A DNA stretch of 23,143 nucleotides from positions 1-23,143 of the IMG/VR virus record IMGVR_UViG_3300023119_000129; one strand, written 5' to 3'. Within the stretch, counting starts at the first letter, position 1, and each line of letters opens with the position of its first letter. Below, piece after piece: positions 14,300 to 20,532 of this stretch. This DNA comes from a virus. Below the pieces are notes generated by a model, which worked only from the letters and a program-made list of their open reading frames with translations, searched no databases and was not told where the DNA came from. Position numbers and translations under genes: made by a program.

Positions 14300-14722
14300 T
14301 TACGCTAATATTATTTCTTTAATCTGCTGTTTAGCATGAGCAGTGAGTGCCTCAGATAGTTCTAATCTCGTAGTAATAGTTAATGTCTTATCTGGATTAT
14401 CGGAATGTGCCAATGAGTTTTTATAAAATCTACTATCTAGTTCATGCTTCTCAATTAGCTTATCTAATTCTTTGATTTTAGATATGTGTTCTAAGTTGTT
14501 CGTTATTCGTGCTCTAACAAAAGCAAGAGCTGCTGCTCTTGTCCATGTTTCTTCTATTACACGATCCCGCTCAACATCTATAACATAATAACCTGCCTCA
14601 ATTGGCATAATCTCATAACCGCCCACACGAATATTATTATTGATCTTGACTGGAATAGTTGATAGCATTTTAGATTTATTAATGAGTGAAAAGATTTGTT
14701 CAACGATGTGTTTATTGTACAT
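14300..14722 (-). CDS. Conserved-type phage protein of unknown function (140 aa)
   Basis: The protein has a helical start (YNKHIVEQIFSLINK), a small beta section (GGYEIMPIEAGYYVIDVERDRVIEETWTRAAALAFVRA) and a long helical C-terminus (NNLEHISKIKELDKLIEKHE). The GYYVIDVERDRVI segment followed by an Ala-rich helix resembles proteins in the structural region of T4-like cyanophages that have no known job. The start overlaps the previous gene by 11 nt and has AAGGAAAA just before the ATG. It sits in a run of small, tightly spaced genes between the 157-aa abundant-type protein and the core-like protein, suggesting a virion or assembly role. Confidence 0.7.
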   Translation of the reverse strand: MYNKHIVEQIFSLINKSKMLSTIPVKINNNIRVGGYEIMPIEAGYYVIDVERDRVIEETWTRAAALAFVRARITNNLEHISKIKELDKLIEKHELDSRFYKNSLAHSDNPDKTLTITTRLELSEALTAHAKQQIKEIILA

Positions 14723-14918
14723 TTTTCCTTACTGAAACGAGTCCACCTTCAACAATACGTTTGACTAGGGATTTCCTAATCAAATCATTTAAAACAACTT
14801 GCTCATGATCATTGAAGAAAGTCAATAAAACATTATGCTCAGGCATTCTGTCTAGGAGAGCACTTTCTTCATTATTAACGTAGATACTAAATTCGCCTAG
14901 TAGCTCATTCAGTCTCAT
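14712..14918 (-). CDS. Conserved-type small phage protein of unknown function (68 aa)
   Basis: The protein reads MRLNELLGEFSIYVNNEESALL, then a helical middle with FFNDHEQVVLNDLIRKSLVKR and a short strand (EGGLVSVRKN). The EEsALLD and HEQvvLNdLIRKSLVkr blocks resemble a small winged-helix-like pattern, and I recall homologues of unknown function in cyanophage structural regions. The ATG overlaps, as ATGA, the distal stop codon of the TGA-interrupted gene upstream. That overlap is informative: it shows that the upstream reading frame was designed to run to 14915. Confidence 0.75.
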   Translation of the reverse strand: MRLNELLGEFSIYVNNEESALLDRMPEHNVLLTFFNDHEQVVLNDLIRKSLVKRIVEGGLVSVRKNVQ

Positions 14919-15019
14919 ATCACGTTAACTTTTGTCCCGGCTTTTAGTCCTTGCTGAGCGCCAGGGCCGGATGCCTTTGTGTTTATTGTTACGTTGCCTT
15001 GCTTGTCAGTAGATGCAGA
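14915..15019 (-). pseudogene. In-frame continuation after an internal TGA
   Basis: Past the TGA at 15022-15020 the same frame continues for 34 codons (SASTDKQGNVTINTKASGPG, AQQGLKAGTKVNVI) to a second TGA that overlaps the next start codon as ATGA. The segment reads like natural protein, continuing the D/K/T/P-rich style. It is either the lost C-terminus of a gene broken by a nonsense change, or is made by stop-codon readthrough. Confidence 0.6.
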
Positions 15020-15214
15020 TCATGGGTTCTTTGGATCCTTAGGTATGTTCATTGTCACCTTTGTTTTAGGATCAACCACTGTAGTAGCTTTGGGATCATC
15101 TTTGACGACTTGCATTTGCTTAGGTCCGTTAGCATTGCCAGGACCAGTAGGAGGTGTGGGCGGTGTGGGGCCCATTTCTAATAACGGCTCTTGTGTAATA
15201 TCTGATATTCTCAT
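15020..15214 (-). CDS. Pro-rich small virion-module protein, interrupted by in-frame TGA (64 aa to the stop)
   Basis: The protein begins MRISDITQEPLLEMGPTPPTPP, continues through a Pro/Gly/Asn linker (TGPGNANGPK) to QMQVVKDDPKATTVVD and PKTKVTMNIPKDPKNP, then meets TGA. The codons after the TGA stay open to exactly the next gene's start, so the ancestral protein was very likely 99 residues. I recall cyanophage relatives with a similar IPKDP...P segment mid-protein, which fits the longer form. The start has AAGGAATAAT upstream, 8 nt after the 93-aa gene. The N-terminal MRISDI resembles other virion-module openings here. Function unknown. Confidence 0.7.
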   Translation of the reverse strand: MRISDITQEPLLEMGPTPPTPPTGPGNANGPKQMQVVKDDPKATTVVDPKTKVTMNIPKDPKNP

Positions 15215-15222
15215 ATTATTCC

Positions 15223-15504
15223 TTAGTGTTTGTTGAGCCGTTGTACTCGTTTAGAAGCAGGATTTACTCGTTTGGTTTTTTGTGCTTTACGCATCATACG
15301 AGCGCCTTGCTTAGATTTAGTCTTTCTCAGAGACATTCGTTTTTTGATATCAATAGGAGCATAGCATTGTGACATAGAAGTAACAACTCTACCATTGCGT
15401 TTGCCACCTGAACATCGATATTTTCTTACAACTTGTTTTCCGGATCGAGCCCAAACTTGTTTTTCGTTTATCTCGATATCCTCTAATAATTCTTGTACTT
15501 GCAT
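15223..15504 (-). CDS. Basic virion-module protein of unknown function (93 aa)
   Basis: The N-terminal MQVQELLEDIEINEKQ is followed by VWARSGKQVVRKYRCSGGKRNGRVVTS, then SQCYAPIDIKKR and a very basic tail (KTKSKQGARMMRKAQKTKRVNPASKRVQRLNKH). The two Cys (CSGGK, QCYAP) and WARSG/KYRC blocks recur, as I recall, in T4-like cyanophage proteins of unknown role. The strong positive charge suggests binding to packaged DNA, by inference only. The ATG is exactly 5 nt after a late box (ACTAAATA, 15510-15517) with no room for a Shine-Dalgarno, so the transcript should be leaderless. Confidence 0.75.
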   Translation of the reverse strand: MQVQELLEDIEINEKQVWARSGKQVVRKYRCSGGKRNGRVVTSMSQCYAPIDIKKRMSLRKTKSKQGARMMRKAQKTKRVNPASKRVQRLNKH

Positions 15505-15509
15505 ACAAG

Positions 15510-15517
15510 TATTTAGT
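15510..15517 (-). promoter_or_regulatory. T4-type late promoter box, 5 nt before a start codon
   Basis: ACTAAATA on the minus strand followed by CTTGT and then ATG of the 93-aa gene. With the usual late start point about 6 nt downstream of the box, transcription would begin at or next to the A of ATG. Confidence 0.6.
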
Positions 15518-15905
15518 CGATATGTCTAAAAGTTATATTTTTCTTTCGAGAGTCTTTTGTTAACATAACTGCTTGATCTATCTCTGCTGTTTCATCTAGT
15601 CCTAATGTAACAGGAACAAAATCAAAATCTTCTTTAAACATATCAGTCGTAATAGGAGTATCTCTTTCATCTTCAAATGTTATAACCCAATACTTCTGCT
15701 TACCTTTAAAGTTAACACCAAAGCCTAGTGTAGAAATTCCTCCGTGTTTTAGTTCAATTTTTGTAGGGGTTAGGTTAGCTCTTAAAGATGCTGTTTGGAT
15801 TAGTGTATTTAAATTTGATTGTTGTGCGTATTCTTTTTGATTATCATCGCCTCGACGGGCGTTTGTATTTGTAACGTCAATAAGTGTTAGTATTTGTGTT
15901 CTCAT
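15513..15905 (-). CDS. Conserved-type phage protein of unknown function (130 aa)
   Basis: The longest frame begins at 15941, but that ATG lies inside a terminator hairpin and its first residues (RCFFYFYLNSS) look non-coding. The ATG at 15905 (MRTQILTLIDVTNTNARRGDD) sits exactly 5 nt after a late box (CTTAAATA, 15911-15918), so it is the better start and predicts a leaderless mRNA. The protein is mainly beta: KIELKHGGISTLGFGVNFKGKQKYWVITFEDERD. I recall related proteins of unknown role in T4-like cyanophages (MRTQILTL..DxTNTNARR). No catalytic motif is visible. Confidence 0.75.
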   Translation of the reverse strand: MRTQILTLIDVTNTNARRGDDNQKEYAQQSNLNTLIQTASLRANLTPTKIELKHGGISTLGFGVNFKGKQKYWVITFEDERDTPITTDMFKEDFDFVPVTLGLDETAEIDQAVMLTKDSRKKNITFRHID

Positions 15906-15910
15906 ACTAC

Positions 15911-15918
15911 TATTTAAG
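15911..15918 (-). promoter_or_regulatory. T4-type late promoter box, 5 nt before a start codon
   Basis: CTTAAATA on the minus strand, then GTAGT and ATG. It lies between the terminator of the 157-aa gene and the 130-aa gene, consistent with a fresh transcription start. Confidence 0.6.
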
Positions 15919-15924
15919 TAGAAG

Positions 15925-15959
15925 TAAAAAAAGCACCGCAAAAAACGGTGCTCTTTTTA
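15925..15959 (-). terminator. Rho-independent terminator after the 157-aa gene
   Basis: Perfect 7-bp stem AGCACCG/CGGTGCT (15932-15938 with 15946-15952), 7-nt loop, followed on the minus strand by a run of seven T. The plus strand also has five T after the stem, so it may work both ways, but all adjacent genes are on the minus strand. Confidence 0.92.
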
Positions 15960-15979
15960 CAGTGGGTTAAATCCCTATC

Positions 15980-16453
15980 TTAGTGAAGTGGAGCGAAGTA
16001 AGCAACGATTGTAGCGGAACCACCAGCTTCGGCAGCAGCATCGTCAATGTTTGGTTCGCCAGTTGTTTGGCAGCGGAACCACATCTCGCCCAGTGTTGAA
16101 CCACCAGCAGCCTCAATCTTGTCTTTGATGGGAAGTCCATCAGGAGTACCAAGAGCGGCAATTGTTACTGTATCTACTGGCAATGGATCAGCACCATCTG
16201 CATATGGATGTCCATTTGGGTAACCTGTTACAGGTGTAAAGATGTTAGTAGCTGAGGCAGTTTGTGTAGCAGACTTGCCTTGAGCCATAGTCATCTTATT
16301 CATAAAGACCCAAATATCATCATATGTCATAGCCGATTTTACGAAACGAACGATTAGTTCGCGTCCTACATCAGCTTGGTTATTAGTAAGAGTTTTATAA
16401 TTATCAGCATACCCCCACCCGTGATGGGTTGTATAATTCATTAAATCAGCCAT
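15980..16453 (-). CDS. Probable abundant virion protein (157 aa)
   Basis: I cannot name the family. The protein starts MADLMNYTTHHGWGYADN, is rich in Ala, Thr, Gly and Asp, and ends with a compact beta-type segment (GSATIVAYFAPLH). There are no Cys-based motifs apart from one Cys, no signal peptide and no membrane helix. Expression signals point to a highly made protein: its own late box (GCTAAATA, 16485-16492), a strong Shine-Dalgarno (AAGGAG) and a strong terminator directly after the stop. Codons such as GCA/GCC and GTC are used more freely than in neighbours. A capsid-decoration or other major virion protein is the best guess from this pattern. Confidence 0.7.
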   Translation of the reverse strand: MADLMNYTTHHGWGYADNYKTLTNNQADVGRELIVRFVKSAMTYDDIWVFMNKMTMAQGKSATQTASATNIFTPVTGYPNGHPYADGADPLPVDTVTIAALGTPDGLPIKDKIEAAGGSTLGEMWFRCQTTGEPNIDDAAAEAGGSATIVAYFAPLH

Positions 16454-16484
16454 TTTTCATTCTCCTTAAAAATGTTTCTAATAT

Positions 16485-16492
16485 TATTTAGC
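16485..16492 (-). promoter_or_regulatory. T4-type late promoter box
   Basis: GCTAAATA on the minus strand, overlapping the stop codon of the 290-aa gene and about 32 nt before the 157-aa gene, which also has AAGGAG. Confidence 0.6.
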
Positions 16493-17360
16493 CATTTTTT
16501 GATTTTAAAGCTCGCTTATGTAGATTTCGTAACATCTGAACTTCAGCTGGTCCAGCATCTATGATATCACTTATAATCTCAAATAACGGATGATACGAGC
16601 TGACTAAGTGGCTTGGTATTGATTTACCTTCCCTAGCATGGCGTAGGAACATCATGAGCTGCCCTAGTTTATTTCCTTCTACGCCTAACCTTCTATATAA
16701 CATAAACTCTTTAGGAGTTGTAGTTATATCAGGTGTGCTTTGTGCAGGCTCTGTATCTGTAACTCGTGAGCTTTCTAAATCGTTATCTGCGACTAGCTTG
16801 CTAAAATCATCTATAATATCGCTATTTCGTAGTTTAGCTCGTAAAGCATATAATAATTTAGTAGCAATATTTTTTTGAGCCTCTCTAGACTCTTTGCTGT
16901 AACGCCCAATATAGCGTCTCAATTCGCTATAATCTTTATTGTTTATGTTTAATCCATTCTCTATACGAATGAACATTTGTTGTGTTGAAGACGGAGTTCC
17001 TACACTCATACGAGCTATATATTGTGTAACCTCTCGAGCAGGAAAAGCACTCAAACCTTGCTGCCTTCGAGCAGATCCTGGATCTTTTAGTTTTCCTATA
17101 GCTTCGTCATCGCCTTGAATAAAATATATGTAATTGTATAAGTCTGTTCCGCTTGGGCGAAATGCCTTATAACTGTGATGTTTTGTTTTAGATGCATACT
17201 TATGAACAAAACTTGAATATCTTGGGTAATGTTTCATCAGTTCCATACTAAGAAGTATAAGATACATTCGTTCACAACAATCACTATAAGTGAGAGATCT
17301 CTGATTTAGAGAGTCTCTAATCATTTTAGATTCATGCAATTCTTTTATAAATTCCATCAT
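16488..17360 (-). CDS. Conserved-type phage protein of unknown function (290 aa)
   Basis: The protein is mostly helical and basic (many Arg/Lys/Tyr/Ser), with no membrane segment. Notable segments are TYSDCCERMYLILLSMELMKHYPRYSSFVHKYASKT, GTDLYNYIYFIQGDDEAI, PGSARRQQGLSAFPAREVTQYIARM and KLGQLMMFLRHAREG. I recognise no enzyme motif. Its start overlaps the stop of the ligase-like gene as ATGA, so the two are translationally coupled and it is the last gene of the nucleotidyltransferase cassette (19492 to 16488). The coupling makes a shared role likely, for example a binding partner of the ligase-like protein, but that is inference. A late box for the next gene overlaps its stop. Confidence 0.7.
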   Translation of the reverse strand: MMEFIKELHESKMIRDSLNQRSLTYSDCCERMYLILLSMELMKHYPRYSSFVHKYASKTKHHSYKAFRPSGTDLYNYIYFIQGDDEAIGKLKDPGSARRQQGLSAFPAREVTQYIARMSVGTPSSTQQMFIRIENGLNINNKDYSELRRYIGRYSKESREAQKNIATKLLYALRAKLRNSDIIDDFSKLVADNDLESSRVTDTEPAQSTPDITTTPKEFMLYRRLGVEGNKLGQLMMFLRHAREGKSIPSHLVSSYHPLFEIISDIIDAGPAEVQMLRNLHKRALKSKNG

Positions 17361-18517
17361 CGTTCTATTGCTCTGTTTGCTGCTGTAAATCCTGCTCTAT
17401 TAACTAACTTAATAGGACCTTCAGGATGAGATAATACATAGCCTTCACCTCCTGGAGTATCACCAATAGATGCTTTGACATCAGCGTCTTGCTTGTCAAA
17501 CTGATCTATAATATGATCCTTTACAACTTGTATTTCTCTTACTATTTTCCATAGTGCTGTAAATCCTGCTTTGTTGTTTTGAATATAATCTCGCATTCTC
17601 TCTTGCTTTGGTGCGCTAACTTTACTACTGGCTAGCCAATCAAGAAAGTCGCCCCCCAAGTCATTCATATTAGAACCAACTTTACTGTTTGTGTATGTGT
17701 AGAAGACAGAAGGCAAATCTGATATTTTTAGCCCTTGTAATGTTTCTCTTTTTAGCAAAGAATCAATAGCTTTACCATGCTGATTGATATGAGCTTGTAA
17801 CTGCTTTATTTCATCGTTCTTTACTTTTGGAGATTTTTGTACAACGACTGGAGGGAATATCAATGCCTCTCCGTCACCAAAATAAGCTTTGGGATCAATG
17901 CTTAATGGTGATTCAGTGCCATCCTCACTAACCTCATTGTGTATAACTACGCCTGTTTTAGAACGAGCGATGCGTTGCCCTAACTCACTCTTGACAGGTA
18001 TAGTATATGTTACAATATTTGGTGTGAAGACAAAGTTACCGTCTACGACTTTTGGCGTATCAAAGTACAGCAAGTCACCCTTGAAGTATCCAGTATGATC
18101 CGGTGGAACTACTGATTGAAAGCTATCAAATATATTCTTCATATTACGGGCAAACTTGGCATAACCATCTGGAACTTCCTGTCCTTTGCTCAACTTCCTG
18201 TTTACCAACATTTTTTCTAATTCTCTGCCTGATTTGCTTTTGCCGTCGTATCCCTTCGCACCAAAACCCGACTTGTCTGTTAGCACAAACTTACCAGTAA
18301 CTTCGTCACGTCCAAATATGATAGCAGGAGATCCGTCCCACTTTATAGTGACATCCTCATGTCCTCCGTTAGCTAAATTCTTAAGGCTTTCTAGAGCACG
18401 AATTGCTCCCTGAGATCCCTCCCAGAACACAACGTCTTCGGCGTGTTGGATTCTTGCGCCTTCCATTAGTAACTCATCTTCTAATAGTAAAGATTCACTA
18501 AATTCAAAAAACCTCAT
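17357..18517 (-). CDS. ATP-dependent ligase-like covalent nucleotidyltransferase (386 aa)
   Basis: Motifs of the DNA/RNA ligase nucleotidyltransferase superfamily appear in order: motif I VTIKWDGSPAIIFGRDE with the candidate nucleotide-accepting Lys59 (KxDG), GYFKGDLLYFDTPK near 143-156 as a motif-III-like segment, and near the C-terminus GGEGYVLSHPEGPIKLVNRAGF, where Glu358-Gly-Tyr-Val-Leu and Lys370-Leu-Val match motifs IV and V. About 150 residues of helical insert separate III and IV, longer than in compact ligases. It could join or adenylylate nucleic-acid ends. The family is known to me only as an uncharacterised group in T4-like marine phages. It overlaps both neighbours by 4 nt (ATGA), coupling it to the pol-beta-type protein upstream. 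Confidence 0.75.
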   Translation of the reverse strand: MRFFEFSESLLLEDELLMEGARIQHAEDVVFWEGSQGAIRALESLKNLANGGHEDVTIKWDGSPAIIFGRDEVTGKFVLTDKSGFGAKGYDGKSKSGRELEKMLVNRKLSKGQEVPDGYAKFARNMKNIFDSFQSVVPPDHTGYFKGDLLYFDTPKVVDGNFVFTPNIVTYTIPVKSELGQRIARSKTGVVIHNEVSEDGTESPLSIDPKAYFGDGEALIFPPVVVQKSPKVKNDEIKQLQAHINQHGKAIDSLLKRETLQGLKISDLPSVFYTYTNSKVGSNMNDLGGDFLDWLASSKVSAPKQERMRDYIQNNKAGFTALWKIVREIQVVKDHIIDQFDKQDADVKASIGDTPGGEGYVLSHPEGPIKLVNRAGFTAANRAIER

Positions 18518-19257
18518 AAGCCAGCCGCTGCCTTCATTTGTTCTAGCTCGTCATAGTGCTTGCTCTCTTGTAGAGATAAGCCCTCTTTAGCAAACGCATC
18601 ACGAGCGTCAGCTACGAGCTTCTCAGCATCAGGCATTACTTTTACTTTAGCCCACATAGCCTCAACTGAATCTAAATCTTCAGCTCTGCCATTTGGTCCT
18701 AGTAATTTCTTTGCTATCTCGGCTGGGTTTTGTGATATAAGTTCTCGAGTTTCTCTGTTAACTAATCCTTTTTGAAAGCTCCACATCATTCCTTTAGCTT
18801 TAGCAATAGATGCCATCATTAGATGTCTATGCTTTCCTTTGAATGGAGAGTCAGATGCTATACCTTTCATGCTCCATCTCATCCAATCTTGATCTCCAAA
18901 CATCAGATCGGTTTGAACAAAACCGTTGCTTTCGTCGCCACGGATAGGAGTCTTGAAACTAATATTGACACCAAACTTCTTTATCCATTGTTTAGGATCT
19001 AGATTGCGCTCATTAACCCAAGCCATAAGTTTGTTGTAAATCTCTTCCTTATCTTTTGGATTAACAGCTATATCTAAATCACCTGAAGTGTCTTTTATTC
19101 CTGTTGTGCCTAGTTTGAAGTCTTGGTGAGGAACACCTGTTAACTTCTCTAGCCAAGCTAGGGTAGGTTCAACATCTGCTCTGTTGATTCTTTGTGTTCC
19201 ACCTTCGCCAGTCCAAATGTTGCCGCCTTCATTTATTATCACGCCGTTTGCTTTCAA
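18514..19257 (-). CDS. Pol-beta-type nucleotidyltransferase (247 aa)
   Basis: The motif KLGTTGIKDTSGDLDIAVNPKD (about 48-69) carries the Asp60-x-Asp62 metal pair of the pol-beta nucleotidyltransferase fold, with GFVQTDLMFGD giving the third Asp (118). Such enzymes transfer a nucleotide to RNA, a protein or a small molecule; the substrate here is unknown. The C-terminal half is helical and has a GKHRHLMMASIAKAKGMMWSFQKG region. The start is non-ATG: TTG at 19257 (directly after an in-frame stop) or GTG at 19242; neither has a good Shine-Dalgarno. It overlaps the 87-aa gene by 29 nt (or 14 nt from the GTG), so translation is probably coupled. The stop overlaps the ligase-like start. Confidence 0.75.
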   Translation of the reverse strand: MKANGVIINEGGNIWTGEGGTQRINRADVEPTLAWLEKLTGVPHQDFKLGTTGIKDTSGDLDIAVNPKDKEEIYNKLMAWVNERNLDPKQWIKKFGVNISFKTPIRGDESNGFVQTDLMFGDQDWMRWSMKGIASDSPFKGKHRHLMMASIAKAKGMMWSFQKGLVNRETRELISQNPAEIAKKLLGPNGRAEDLDSVEAMWAKVKVMPDAEKLVADARDAFAKEGLSLQESKHYDELEQMKAAAGL

Positions 19258-19492
19258 TTATTTTATCTACGCCTCTCTTAAATTTGCGAGGATCACCTGA
19301 GCGTATGCTATTGAAAAACCTACGCTCAAGCTCATTAGCAGTCTGTTCATCATACGTTTCATAAATCTTTTTGAATAGATTTATACTGCTGTTTATAATA
19401 TTGTTGGCTGTGCTCTCGATGAGATGATCCGTATTACGGTTCCTTGCCATTTCGTTTAGTTCTTGTAATATAGAACGAGTCTGCTTTTTCAT
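19229..19492 (-). CDS. Small helical protein of unknown function (87 aa)
   Basis: The protein is all helical and highly charged: KKQTRSILQELNEMARNRNTDH at the start, then NIINSSINLFKKIYETYDEQTANELERRFFNSIRSGDPRKFKRGVDKIIESKRR. It has no known motif. A late box (GATAAATA, 19511-19518) and ATTATAGGAATACGCAT precede the ATG. It leads the four-gene cassette with the two nucleotidyltransferase-type proteins and overlaps the first of them, which suggests a small partner or regulator, by context only. Confidence 0.7.
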   Translation of the reverse strand: MKKQTRSILQELNEMARNRNTDHLIESTANNIINSSINLFKKIYETYDEQTANELERRFFNSIRSGDPRKFKRGVDKIIESKRRDNK

Positions 19493-19510
19493 ATGCGTAT
19501 TCCTATAATA

Positions 19511-19518
19511 TATTTATC
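19511..19518 (-). promoter_or_regulatory. T4-type late promoter box for the nucleotidyltransferase cassette
   Basis: GATAAATA on the minus strand, overlapping the stop of prs and 18 nt before the ATG of the 87-aa gene. It separates the cassette's late transcription from the sigma70-type prs promoter. Confidence 0.6.
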
Positions 19519-20467
19519 AACTAAACAAACTTGAGATGCTCTCCTCGTTCGTTACTCTACGCATAGCTTCGCCAAATACTTCAGCAACTGTAATCTGTCG
19601 TATCTTTGTTATTTCTTTTGGGCAGCGATCTGATATAGTATCTGTTATAACAAGCTCTGTTAGCAATGATTCTTGTACTTTTTGACATGCCTGTTTAGAT
19701 AATACTCCGTGTGTAATATACGCACGAACTGACAATGCACCTTCATCCATAATAGCTTGAGCAGCATTACAAAGAGTGCCGCCTGAATCAACAATATCAT
19801 CTACTAGGATTGCGTGTTTGCCTTCAACTTCACCAATGAGATTCATTACCTCAGACACTCCAGCTTTGGGTCTTCGTTTATCTACTACAGCAATCTCTCC
19901 GTTGAAGCAATCCGCAAACTTACGAGCACGAACAGCCCCGCCAGCATCTGGTGATACAAACACTAAGTTTGATTCTGAATCATCAACATCAAATAGATTG
20001 AGAGTTTTTTTGATGTCCTTTACAAAGACTAGCCTACTAGTCAAATCATCTACAGGAATGTCAAAGAAGCCTTGGATCTGCCCTGCGTGTAAGTCCATAG
20101 TGAGCACTCTATTAGCGCCTGCTGTAGTAAGCAAGTTGGCTACTAGCTTTGCTGTAATGGGCGTTCTGCTTGCTGATTTGCGGTCCTGCCTAGCATATGG
20201 GAAGTATGGAATAACTGCTGTAATCCGTTTAGCCGACGAGCGTTTTGCTGCGTCAATCATAATGAGCAGTTCCATTAGGTTATCATTTACAGGAGTGTTA
20301 GTGGATTGGATTATAAATACATCCCGTCCTCTGATGTTCTCTTCAAAGGATACTTGGACTTCGCCATCTGCGAACTTGGAAATTGTGCTGGGTAGTATTG
20401 GAACGAAACAGTGTTCAGCTATTCCGTCGGACAGTCTCTTGTTTGAATTGCCTGCGATGATTTTCAT
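19517..20467 (-). CDS. prs: Ribose-phosphate pyrophosphokinase (PRPP synthetase)
   Basis: PRPP synthetase makes phosphoribosyl pyrophosphate from ribose-5-phosphate and ATP, the entry point to purine, pyrimidine and NAD synthesis. The protein is full length (316 aa, usual about 310-320). It shows the N-terminal FADGEVQVSFEENIRGRDVFIIQST, the ATP-contacting PYFPYARQDRKSASRTPITAK, the DLHAGQIQGFFDIPVDDL loop, and the PRPP-binding signature AILVDDIVDSGGTLCNAA (about 215-232). It acts in the cytoplasm. With nrdAB and pstS nearby it would feed nucleotide supply during infection, the usual reading for this gene in marine phages. Promoter at 20497-20525 and Shine-Dalgarno AAGGAG give it independent early-type expression. 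Confidence 0.96.
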   Translation of the reverse strand: MKIIAGNSNKRLSDGIAEHCFVPILPSTISKFADGEVQVSFEENIRGRDVFIIQSTNTPVNDNLMELLIMIDAAKRSSAKRITAVIPYFPYARQDRKSASRTPITAKLVANLLTTAGANRVLTMDLHAGQIQGFFDIPVDDLTSRLVFVKDIKKTLNLFDVDDSESNLVFVSPDAGGAVRARKFADCFNGEIAVVDKRRPKAGVSEVMNLIGEVEGKHAILVDDIVDSGGTLCNAAQAIMDEGALSVRAYITHGVLSKQACQKVQESLLTELVITDTISDRCPKEITKIRQITVAEVFGEAMRRVTNEESISSLFS

Positions 20468-20483
20468 ATTCTCCTTAAGGTTA

Positions 20484-20505
20484 GGGTATAATTTTCATTA
20501 TACCC
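20484..20505 (-). promoter_or_regulatory. Perfect inverted repeat overlapping the prs -10 box (candidate operator)
   Basis: Arms GGGTATAAT and ATTATACCC (9 bp each) are separated by a GAAA spacer. One arm contains the -10 box of the prs promoter and the other lies at about +1 to +9. A repressor bound here would block initiation. Confidence 0.55.
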
Positions 20506-20525
20506 TATTTATAAGGATTTGTCAA
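20497..20525 (-). promoter_or_regulatory. Near-consensus sigma70-type promoter for prs
   Basis: Minus strand TTGACA (20520-20525), 17-nt spacer, TATAAT (20497-20502) then GAAAAT. It begins 7 nt past the pstS stop and leaves a leader of about 23 nt with an AAGGAG site before the prs ATG. Confidence 0.88.
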
Positions 20526-20532
20526 GCAAAAA

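Noticed and set aside
15906-15941. Upstream start (15941) for the 130-aa gene
   Set aside because: It falls in the terminator hairpin and upstream of the late box, so it would not be transcribed from that box; the residues added look random.
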